A stretch of 6,664 nt of DNA from Phycisphaerae bacterium (lineage in GTDB: Bacteria > Planctomycetota > Phycisphaerae > SM23-33): NCBI GenBank assembly GCA_022866005.1, contig JALHTV010000140.1, forward strand, positions 1 to 6,664, read 5' to 3'. Positions 1 through 4,652 of the stretch are shown in pieces. The notes under the pieces are model-generated. The model was given only the letters and a program-made list of their open reading frames with translations. It did not search any database and had not been told where the DNA came from. Position 1 is the first letter of the stretch. Each line of letters opens with the position of its first letter. The position numbers and the translations under genes are program-made.

Positions 1-7
1 TCAGCAT

Positions 8-33
8 CTCTGTGTCCTCTGTGTCGCGTGGTG
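8..33. repeat. Short low-complexity dispersed-type repeat, two perfect 9-bp units
   Basis: Two perfect head-to-tail copies of CTCTGTGTC (8-16 and 17-25) are followed by GCGTGGTG. The stretch is pyrimidine/GT-rich and stands out from the GC-rich surroundings. Read on the minus strand it has the form ACAGAGGACACAGAG. From memory, similar ACAGAG/ACACAG strings recur between genes in many environmental genomes, including Planctomycetota, and give spurious 'TQRTQR'-like translations. The tandem structure is directly visible. Membership in a genome-wide repeat family is recalled and cannot be tested from one copy. Confidence 0.5.
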
Positions 34-71
34 CTGTTGGACTGGCGGGGGAGAGACTTGCGAGGTGCGAC

Positions 72-185
72 ATGATGCGGCGTGGGGTGTGTGTGTCGGG
101 AATGCTTGCGGCGGCGCTCTGGGCAGCCTGCCTGGGGGTGGCCGCTGAAGCGGCTCACCCCGCGGCGGGACCGGAGCACGCATGA
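72..185 (+). CDS. Possible 37-aa secreted-type leader peptide overlapping the glycerate kinase start
   Basis: An ATG at 72 opens a 37-codon frame ending in TGA at 183-185, so its stop overlaps the glycerate kinase start by four bases (ATGA, 182-185). A GAGG at 62-65 lies six bases before the ATG, a reasonable ribosome binding site. The peptide looks like a signal sequence: a basic start (MMRR), a hydrophobic core (about residues 10-24, GMLAAALWAACLGVA), an A-E-A type cleavage site near residues 25-27, then only about ten residues. No family is recognised. It could be a translationally coupled leader, the remnant of a decayed exported protein, or a chance reading frame, since GC-rich DNA readily encodes Ala-rich frames. 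The overlap and RBS favour real translation; the length argues against a folded product. Confidence 0.3.
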   Translation: MMRRGVCVSGMLAAALWAACLGVAAEAAHPAAGPEHA

Positions 186-1405
186 AGGTCGTCATCGCCC
201 CCGACACGTTCAAGGAGTGCCTGCCCGCCGCCCAGGTCGCCGCGGCGATGGGGCGCGGCGTCCTGGAGGCCTGCCCCGAGGCCCAGGTGGACCTGTGCCC
301 CATGGCCGACGGGGGCGAGGGCACGGTGGCCGCGATGGTGGCCGCCACGGGCGGGCGCCTGGTCGCGGCGGACGTGTTCGACCCGCTCGGCCGGGCGATC
401 CGCGCGCACTTCGGCATGCTGGGCGCCCCGCAGGCGGCCCCGCTGCCCGGTGAGCTGGGCCTGGCCGGCGCCGAGGCCACCACGGCCGCCGGCCGAGGGC
501 CGCTGGAAAGCGGCCACCGCACCGCCATCATCGAGATGGCCGCCGCCTCGGGGTTGGCGCTGGTGCCGGCCGACAAGCGCGACCCGCTGCGAGCCACCAC
601 CTACGGCACCGGCCAACTCATCGTCGCCGCCCTGAACGCCGGCGCCGAGGAGATCATCGTCGGTGTGGGCAACTCCGCCACGGTGGACGGGGGCTGCGGC
701 GCCGCCCAGGCCATGGGCGTGGTGTTTCTGGACGCCGACGGCCGGCCGCTGGTCTGCGGCATGGGCGGCGGGGCGCTGGGGCAGTTGGTGTCGATTGACG
801 CCTCGGGGCAGGACGAGCGCATCGCCGCGACGCGCTTCCGCGTGGCCACGGACGTGACCAACCCGCTCACCGGGCCCGACGGCGCCGCGCGGGTCTATGG
901 CCCGCAGAAGGGCGCCACGGCCGAGGTGGTCGAACAACTGGATGCCGGACTTTCGCGCCTGGCCGAGTGCATCTACCGCACGCTGGGGGTGGACGTGGAG
1001 CACCTGCCCGGGGCCGGGGCGGCCGGGGGGCTGGCGGCCGGCTTGGCGGCCTTCTGCGGGGCAACGCTCCATCGCGGCGTGCGGATGATCGCCCGGGCCG
1101 TGGGGCTGCCCCAACGCCTGACCGGGGCCGATCTGTGCCTCACCGGCGAGGGCCGACTGGACGCCCAAAGCCGCTCCGGCAAGACCTGCGTGGGCGTGGC
1201 GGAGCTGGCGGCCGCGGCCGGCGTGCCGGTGATCTGCATCCCGGGGTCGGTGTCAGCGGACGGCCCGAGCGAGACGTTCGCGGCCGTTCGGCCGCTGGTG
1301 GCGGGAGAGGTCACTGTCAAGTCCGCCATGCGCCGAGCGCCGGCGCTGCTCGCTCAGCGCGCGGCCGAGGCGGTCAGGGAATTCCTGGGGATCGGTCTCC
1401 GCTAG
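182..1405 (+). CDS. glxK: Glycerate kinase (GlxK/GarK family)
   Basis: This cytoplasmic enzyme phosphorylates D-glycerate with ATP. The E. coli members GarK and GlxK give 2-phosphoglycerate, which enters lower glycolysis. The 407-residue product starts with the family signature MKVVIAPDTFKECL and then shows PMADGGEGT (40-48), GNSATVDGG (163-171), DVTNPL (224-229), YGPQKGA (239-245), a Gly/Ala-rich GAGAAGGL (277-284) and TGEGRLDAQS (321-330), in the expected order. The ATG at 182 is supported by GGAG at 173-176 and by the conserved N-terminus. It is somewhat longer than the roughly 370-380 residues usual for the family. The excess lies mainly in an Ala/Gly/Pro-rich insert around residues 81-110, between DPLGR and IIEMAAASGL. 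The start overlaps a possible leader peptide by four bases, suggesting translational coupling. The family assignment is firm. The phosphorylated position (2 or 3) and the exact physiological source of glycerate are inferred only. Confidence 0.93.
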   Translation: MKVVIAPDTFKECLPAAQVAAAMGRGVLEACPEAQVDLCPMADGGEGTVAAMVAATGGRLVAADVFDPLGRAIRAHFGMLGAPQAAPLPGELGLAGAEATTAAGRGPLESGHRTAIIEMAAASGLALVPADKRDPLRATTYGTGQLIVAALNAGAEEIIVGVGNSATVDGGCGAAQAMGVVFLDADGRPLVCGMGGGALGQLVSIDASGQDERIAATRFRVATDVTNPLTGPDGAARVYGPQKGATAEVVEQLDAGLSRLAECIYRTLGVDVEHLPGAGAAGGLAAGLAAFCGATLHRGVRMIARAVGLPQRLTGADLCLTGEGRLDAQSRSGKTCVGVAELAAAAGVPVICIPGSVSADGPSETFAAVRPLVAGEVTVKSAMRRAPALLAQRAAEAVREFLGIGLR

Positions 1406-1446
1406 AATTCCGCCGGGCACGCGCGAAGCCAGGCAGGGACGCTTTT

Positions 1447-1467
1447 CATTTGGCATTTAGCATTGAA
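1447..1467. repeat. Degenerate heptamer repeat (CATTTGG / CATTTAG / CATTGAA)
   Basis: Three 7-bp units in a row, CATTTGG, CATTTAG and CATTGAA, form an AT-rich island in otherwise GC-rich DNA. A further GGCATTG follows at 1473-1479. The period and sequences are directly visible. Strings of this kind (ATGCTAAATGCCAAATG on the other strand) are, from memory, common intergenic filler in some environmental genomes, often translated spuriously as 'HLAFSIEH'-like peptides. Function is unknown. It is a second, different repeat type flanking the same gene as the 9-bp repeat at 8-25. Confidence 0.45.
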
Positions 1468-1503
1468 CACCAGGCATTGCCCGCGCCGCCTGCCCTTGCC
1501 CGT

Positions 1504-1520
1504 TGCCGCCCGAGGCGGTA
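1504..1520 (+). other. Hairpin upstream of lysA
   Basis: TGCCGCC pairs with GGCGGTA around a CGA loop: a 7-bp stem including one G-U pair. It has no following T-run, so it is a poor intrinsic terminator for the glycerate kinase gene. It may be an RNA structure in the lysA leader or chance in GC-rich sequence. Confidence 0.3.
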
Positions 1521-1528
1521 GGTTGATG

Positions 1529-1552
1529 GGCTTGGCTGCCGGGGAGCCAGCC
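1529..1552 (+). promoter_or_regulatory. Hairpin just upstream of the lysA start, loop rich in G
   Basis: GGC-T-TGGCT (1529-1537) pairs with AGCCAGCC (1545-1552), an 8-bp stem with one bulged T. The loop GCCGGGG holds most of the purine tract GGGGAG (1541-1546). The stem ends 12 bases before the ATG at 1565. It could influence ribosome access to lysA. It is far too small to be a lysine riboswitch, and the role is speculative. Confidence 0.3.
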
Positions 1553-1564
1553 GGACGAGAGCGT

Positions 1565-2854
1565 ATGATGGACCACTTCGAGTACCGCAGCGGAGAGTTG
1601 TTCTGCGAGCAGGTGGCCGTGGCGGAGATTGCCTCCGCCGTGGGCACCCCGGTGTACGTGTATTCGGCGGCGACGCTGCTGCACCACTACCGGGCCATCG
1701 GTGAGGCGTTCCGCGAGCTGCGCCCGACGATCTGCTTCTCCGTCAAGAGCCTGTCCAACATCCACATCCTCAAGCTCCTTGCTTCCGCCGGCAGCGGGTT
1801 CGACGTGGTCAGCGGCGGGGAGCTGGAGCGCGTCCGCGCGATCGGGGCCGACGCCTCCAAGGTCGTCTTCGCCGGCGTGGCCAAGACCGACCGCGAGATC
1901 CTCGACGCCCTGGCGGCCGACATCGGCTGCTTCAACGTGGAGTCGGAGGAAGAGTTCATCAACCTCTCGCGCCTGGCTGAGTCGGCCGGGCGGAAGGCGA
2001 CCGTCGCTCTGCGGATCAACCCCGACGTCTACGACCCCCAGACGCACCGCTACACCGCCACCGGCAAGAAGGCCACGAAGTTCGGTGTGGACATCGACCA
2101 GGCCGAGGCGTTCTTCGACCGCTTCGGCCACGACGCCCACGCGCACCTGGAAGGCATCCACTTCCACCTGGGTTCGCCGATCTATTCCGCCGAGCCCTAC
2201 GTCCAGGCGATCACCAAGACGCTCCCGGTGATCCAGCGCCTGCGGGAGCGCGAGTTCCCGCTGCGCCTGCTGAACATCGGCGGGGGCTTTGCGGCGGACT
2301 ACGAACGCGGGCGCTCGCCCGCGGCCGCGGACTACGCCGAGCCGATCGTGCCGCTGCTGCGCGACACGGGGCTGTCGATCACCCTGGAGCCGGGCCGGTT
2401 CATCGCCTGCAACGCCGGGCTGCTGCTGACCAGCGTGCAGTACGTCAAGCAAAGCGGGGGGCGGAAGTTCGTCATCGTCGATGCGGCCATGACGGACCTC
2501 ATCCGCCCGGTCCTGTACGGCGCCCAGCACCTGATCTACCCCGCGCGCCTCCCTGCCGGCGCCGAGCCGCCGCAGCGCCGCCCCGACTACGCGGCGCCCG
2601 AGGGAGAAACGGTGGACATTGTCGGCGGCGTCTGCGAGACCAGCGACTTCCTCGCCACCGACCGCGTCCTGCCGAAGCTGGCCCGCGGCGACTTGGCAGC
2701 AGTCTTCTCGGCCGGGGCGTACGGGTTCGTCATGGCCAGCCAATACAACTCCCGGCCGCGGGCGGCGGAAGTGCTGGTCGAGGGCGACCGCTTCCGCCTC
2801 ATCCGCCGGCGCGAGACCCACGACGACCTCCTGGCCCCGGAGCACGAAGTCTAG
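1565..2854 (+). CDS. lysA: Diaminopimelate decarboxylase
   Basis: LysA is a PLP enzyme of the alanine-racemase-fold group IV decarboxylases. It converts meso-diaminopimelate to L-lysine, the last step of lysine synthesis, in the cytoplasm. Counting from 1565 (429 residues, normal size), the PLP lysine is K61 in FSVKSLSN. VVSGGEL (81-87) and FHLGS (200-204) follow. The phosphate-binding glycine loop is LNIGGGF (236-242), and EPGR is at 275-278. The partner-subunit active-site cysteine is in CETSD (357-361), followed by SAGAYGF (382-388) and YNSRPR (394-399). All expected catalytic blocks are present. Candidate starts are ATG 1565, ATG 1568 and ATG 1526. The family N-terminus (MDHFEYR then GTPVYVYSA) favours 1565 or 1568, with GAGAG at 1557-1561 as a modest RBS; 1526 would add 13 residues. 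It lies 159 bp after glycerate kinase on the same strand and converges on the TIM-barrel gene. Confidence 0.95.
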   Translation: MMDHFEYRSGELFCEQVAVAEIASAVGTPVYVYSAATLLHHYRAIGEAFRELRPTICFSVKSLSNIHILKLLASAGSGFDVVSGGELERVRAIGADASKVVFAGVAKTDREILDALAADIGCFNVESEEEFINLSRLAESAGRKATVALRINPDVYDPQTHRYTATGKKATKFGVDIDQAEAFFDRFGHDAHAHLEGIHFHLGSPIYSAEPYVQAITKTLPVIQRLREREFPLRLLNIGGGFAADYERGRSPAAADYAEPIVPLLRDTGLSITLEPGRFIACNAGLLLTSVQYVKQSGGRKFVIVDAAMTDLIRPVLYGAQHLIYPARLPAGAEPPQRRPDYAAPEGETVDIVGGVCETSDFLATDRVLPKLARGDLAAVFSAGAYGFVMASQYNSRPRAAEVLVEGDRFRLIRRRETHDDLLAPEHEV

Positions 2855-2930
2855 AGGCGATAGCGATTGGGGGATCTGGCTGAAGGGAAGCGCCCTGCTC
2901 GATTCCGAGGTCCACAATCCCGAATCGGTC
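2855..2930. terminator. Convergent gap with a weak inverted repeat, possible bidirectional terminator
   Basis: The 76-bp gap lies between two converging stop codons. CGATTC (2900-2905) and GAATCG (2922-2927) form a 6-bp inverted repeat with a 16-base loop. A small AGGG/CCCT hairpin with a 5-base loop lies at 2884-2896. Neither is followed by a T-tract on either strand. Its position suggests a termination function, but the structure is weak. Confidence 0.25.
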
Positions 2931-3740
2931 TCAGGTGGCTGCGAGGATCTGCTTGGCGAACTCGACGTTCTTGCGAGCCGTTGCGAGCGGGTCGCCGGTG
3001 GGCGGGGCCTCGACGACCACCCAGCCGTCGTAGCCGACCGCCCGCAGCGCCTGGGCGGCCGCGCGGAAGTCCACGCTGCCCTCACCCAGCGCGACACGGA
3101 AGTCGGGCGGCTGCCCCTCGGCGACGCGAACGTCCTTGAAGTGCACCGGGGCGATGTGCCCGCCGCCCAGGTCGCGGATGCCGGTGGGGGGGTCCAGCTT
3201 GCGCGCCAAGGCCTCGCCCGTGTCGTAGCACACCTTGGCGAAGGCGCTGTTGCCCAAGAAGTCCAGCAGGAACTGCTGCCGGCCGAAGTTCAGGGTGCTC
3301 TCGATGCCCAAGACGACCGAGGCCTCCTCCGCGCCCTCGACCAGATCGGCCAAAGCCCCGGCGGCGCGGTCCAGGTGATCCTGGGTCTCGATGGCGTTGC
3401 GCGCGAAGAACGGCACGACCACCGCGCCCGCCTTGACGGCGGCAGCCACGGTGAGAGCGTCGCGGATCACCGGCTGCCAGCGCGAGGCCGTCTGGCGGGG
3501 GCCGGTCAGGGTGGGGGCATCGCACAGGAAGCCCAGGTTAAGCCCGGTCACGGCCAGGGAGTGCTTCTCGGATAGCGCCGTGAGTTCCTCGGCCTGGTCG
3601 GCCCAGCGTTCCAGGGATTTGGCCCCGGCCTTGCCGCCGTAGACGACCTCGATGCCCTCGGCGCCCACGCGGCGGGCCAGGGCGAAGGCCTCGTCCAGGT
3701 GGGCTTGTCCCGCGGAGATGGTCGACAGGCCGATTCGCAT
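2931..3740 (-). CDS. Sugar-phosphate isomerase/epimerase-type TIM barrel protein (AP endonuclease 2 superfamily)
   Basis: The 269-residue product belongs to the xylose-isomerase-like TIM barrel superfamily (PF01261), which includes hydroxypyruvate isomerase, L-ribulose-5-phosphate 3-epimerase, ketose 3-epimerases and inosose dehydratase. It opens with MRIGLSTISAGQ as the first strand. The expected metal/catalytic acids can be placed in order: E147 (LGIES), D173 (CYDTGEA), H200 (VHFKD) and E244 (VVVEAP), with the usual GEGSVDF turn at 219-225. The substrate cannot be read from sequence. No signal peptide is visible, so it is probably cytoplasmic. The start at 3740 has GGGAG about ten bases upstream (3751-3755 on the plus strand). 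The frame is open further upstream, but that part is low-complexity and lies across the preceding gene. It is last in the three-gene minus-strand unit, 25 bp after the cyclophilin-like gene. Superfamily assignment is firm; activity is open. Confidence 0.85.
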   Translation of the reverse strand: MRIGLSTISAGQAHLDEAFALARRVGAEGIEVVYGGKAGAKSLERWADQAEELTALSEKHSLAVTGLNLGFLCDAPTLTGPRQTASRWQPVIRDALTVAAAVKAGAVVVPFFARNAIETQDHLDRAAGALADLVEGAEEASVVLGIESTLNFGRQQFLLDFLGNSAFAKVCYDTGEALARKLDPPTGIRDLGGGHIAPVHFKDVRVAEGQPPDFRVALGEGSVDFRAAAQALRAVGYDGWVVVEAPPTGDPLATARKNVEFAKQILAAT

Positions 3741-3765
3741 GGTGGTGCTGCTCCCGGGGTGCCCT

Positions 3766-4146
3766 TTAGGCCCCAGCCGACAGGACGATGGACTCCCCGT
3801 CCCGCGCGCCGCGGAAGACGGTGGCGTCGCCGATGACGCGGCCGATGGGGTTGACCCTGCTGGCTGCCCGCGGTCGGCCGTCCTCGGTGCTCGCGGGGGT
3901 GGGGCCGAAGAAGAGGCACACGGCGTTGCCGGCCGGCCAATAGCCCAGCTCCCCGACGTCCATGTCAATGCGTCCGTCCTTGGCGAGCGGGCAATCCACC
4001 GGCGTGTCGAAGTAGATCTCCTGGCCCCACGTGTTGACGCGGCCGGTGATCGGCAGGGCCTGGTAGACGGCGTCGGCGCAGAAGGAGTCGTTCAACTCAG
4101 CCTGCGCGGAGATCTGCCCAACAGAGATGGTGATTGTCCTTGGCAT
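3766..4146 (-). CDS. Cyclophilin-like fold protein (TM1367 / DUF369 type)
   Basis: The 126-residue protein matches the PF04126 family as I remember it, whose structural reference is Thermotoga TM1367, a cyclophilin-like barrel of unknown function. Characteristic blocks are visible: ELNDS near residue 17, ALPITGRVNTWGQEIYF (about 30-46), DVGELGYWPAGNAVCLFFGPTPAS (about 63-86, given here as consecutive landmarks DVGELGYWP, then FFGPTPAS), and NPIGRVIGDA (about 98-107). Full-length members are about this size, so the gene looks intact. No signal peptide or membrane segment is seen. It lies between the cupin (31 bp upstream) and the TIM-barrel gene (25 bp downstream), probably in one transcript. 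The ATG at 4146 fits the family N-terminus, though no strong Shine-Dalgarno precedes it, so it may depend on translation of the upstream cupin. Proline isomerase activity should not be assumed from the fold. Confidence 0.85.
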   Translation of the reverse strand: MPRTITISVGQISAQAELNDSFCADAVYQALPITGRVNTWGQEIYFDTPVDCPLAKDGRIDMDVGELGYWPAGNAVCLFFGPTPASTEDGRPRAASRVNPIGRVIGDATVFRGARDGESIVLSAGA

Positions 4147-4177
4147 GGGCCATACGAAGTGCTGTGTACCTCTATTG

Positions 4178-4483
4178 TCACGACGGTCCGCGGATCACCA
4201 CGCAAACCAGCCTCTGGGACCCTGTGTTGGTGATGCCGTGAGCCTCGTCGGGCGCCGTCGCGGCGAGTTCACCGGCGGGCAGGGCCTTCTCGGCACCGCC
4301 GCTGTGCAGCGTGGCCGCGCCCGTGACCACATAGTAGATGCGCTCGGAGGGGGCGACCTCCACCCTTTGACCCGGTTCCATGCACAGCAGGTCGGCCGCG
4401 AACCGGTGGCCCTTGTGGAGATGGACGGTCTGCGGTTTGGCCGAGGCGAACCGCACTTTGGCGATGGCGTTGACGGCGTCCAT
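4178..4483 (-). CDS. Small cupin-domain protein with degenerate metal site
   Basis: This is a single-domain cupin of 101 residues with no signal peptide. The order fits the small cupin-2 group: a lead-in ARF-like segment (KVRFASAKPQ, 9-18), strand ADLLCMEPGQ (30-39), motif 1 region ending IYYVVTGAATL (49-59), and motif 2 ending in AHGITNTG (81-88). Motif 2 keeps His82 and the H-x3-N pattern. Motif 1 normally supplies HxH plus a Glu; here the stretch after EPGQ reads RVEVAPSERIYY, with no histidine and seemingly a few residues short, leaving only Glu47. Metal binding is therefore doubtful, and the protein may be a non-catalytic or ligand-binding cupin. A good RBS (AGGGA about six bases before the ATG, on the minus strand) supports the start at 4483. 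It is the first gene of the minus-strand unit and is divergent from nadE. Its substrate or partner is unknown. Confidence 0.8.
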   Translation of the reverse strand: MDAVNAIAKVRFASAKPQTVHLHKGHRFAADLLCMEPGQRVEVAPSERIYYVVTGAATLHSGGAEKALPAGELAATAPDEAHGITNTGSQRLVCVVIRGPS

Positions 4484-4565
4484 AGGTCTTCCCTGTCTTC
4501 CGGCCTGGAGAAACCCTCAGACCCCGCCGCCCGAGGGCTTGGAAGCACCGGGCCGTTCCACTAGT

Positions 4566-4595
4566 ATTATCGCCCGGACGGGCAACAGTTCCCAA
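4566..4595 (-). promoter_or_regulatory. Candidate sigma70-type promoter for the cupin unit
   Basis: On the minus strand, TTGGGA (4590-4595) and GATAAT (4566-4571) are separated by 18 bp. They match TTGACA at 4 of 6 and TATAAT at 5 of 6 bases. The implied start near 4559 would give a leader of about 75 nt before the cupin ATG. The gapped palindrome 4572-4583 falls inside the spacer, a typical place for a repressor. On the plus strand TATTAT (4565-4570) could equally be a -10 for nadE, but no fitting -35 is seen. Promoter consensus in this lineage is not certain. Confidence 0.35.
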
Positions 4596-4604
4596 ATGCA
4601 TTTG
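4593..4604. promoter_or_regulatory. Perfect 12-bp palindrome, possible operator
   Basis: CAAATGCATTTG is identical on both strands. It is AT-rich in GC-rich DNA, lies between divergent starts, and sits immediately next to the candidate -35 of the cupin unit. A dimeric regulator site is plausible, but no factor can be named and one 12-bp palindrome by chance is not rare. Confidence 0.3.
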
Positions 4605-4609
4605 TGGCC

Positions 4610-4627
4610 CCGCGGCGCCGGCCGCGG
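4610..4627 (+). other. GC hairpin in the nadE leader
   Basis: CCGCGGC and GCCGCGG form a perfect 7-bp stem around the tetraloop GCCG. It ends nine bases before the nadE ribosome binding site. It could affect transcription or translation of nadE, or be chance in a GC-rich tract. There is no T-run, so it is not a standard terminator. Confidence 0.35.
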
Positions 4628-4652
4628 CCGAGGGGCAGGACAGGCCAGACGC

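Larger units (their letters stand above)
1406..1564. other. Intergenic region between glycerate kinase and lysA
   Basis: This 159-bp gap contains no convincing gene. The lysA frame is open back to 1463, but the 34 extra residues are Arg/Pro/Ala-rich and resemble no LysA N-terminus. The gap holds a heptamer repeat (1447-1467) and two hairpins (1504-1520 and 1529-1552). There is no T-tract typical of an intrinsic terminator after the glycerate kinase stop, so read-through into lysA is possible. No -35/-10 pair stands out. Confidence 0.6.
4484..4652. promoter_or_regulatory. Divergent control region between the cupin unit and nadE
   Basis: This 169-bp gap must hold the start signals for two opposite transcripts. 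It carries the one AT-rich box of the area (TAGTATTAT, 4562-4570), a gapped palindrome GCCCG-GA-CGGGC (4572-4583), a perfect 12-bp palindrome (4593-4604) and a strong GC hairpin (4610-4627) before the nadE ribosome binding site (CAGGACAGG, 4636-4644). The palindromes could be operators for a shared regulator; none matches a site I can name. In the cupin leader, CCCTC and GAGGG (4514-4518 and 4533-4537) can pair. Confidence 0.5.

Noticed and set aside
155..1168. Long open frame on the minus strand antisense to glycerate kinase
   Set aside because: Gly/Arg/His-rich low-complexity translation typical of an antisense frame in high-GC coding DNA; the plus strand carries all glycerate kinase motifs.
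1463..1564. N-terminal extension of lysA from the ATG at 1463
   Set aside because: The added residues are Arg/Pro/Ala-rich, lie over the heptamer repeat and the two hairpins, and do not resemble any LysA N-terminus; family similarity begins at MDHFEYR.
1406..1564. Lysine riboswitch upstream of lysA
   Set aside because: Only two short hairpins are seen; the multi-helix junction of a lysine riboswitch needs more space and conserved elements that I do not find.
1457..3097. Long open frame on the minus strand antisense to lysA (546 codons)
   Set aside because: It is a GC-rich shadow frame: it has no recognisable motif, while the plus strand here encodes a complete LysA.
3741..3968. Upstream extension of the TIM-barrel frame
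   Set aside because: It overlaps the cyclophilin-like gene in another frame on the same strand and is Ser/Pro/Ala-rich low-complexity; the barrel's first strand starts at 3740.
4380..4652. Upstream extension of the nadE frame
   Set aside because: It runs antisense to the cupin gene and through the divergent control region, and the NadE family start MKIALAQ is at 4653.
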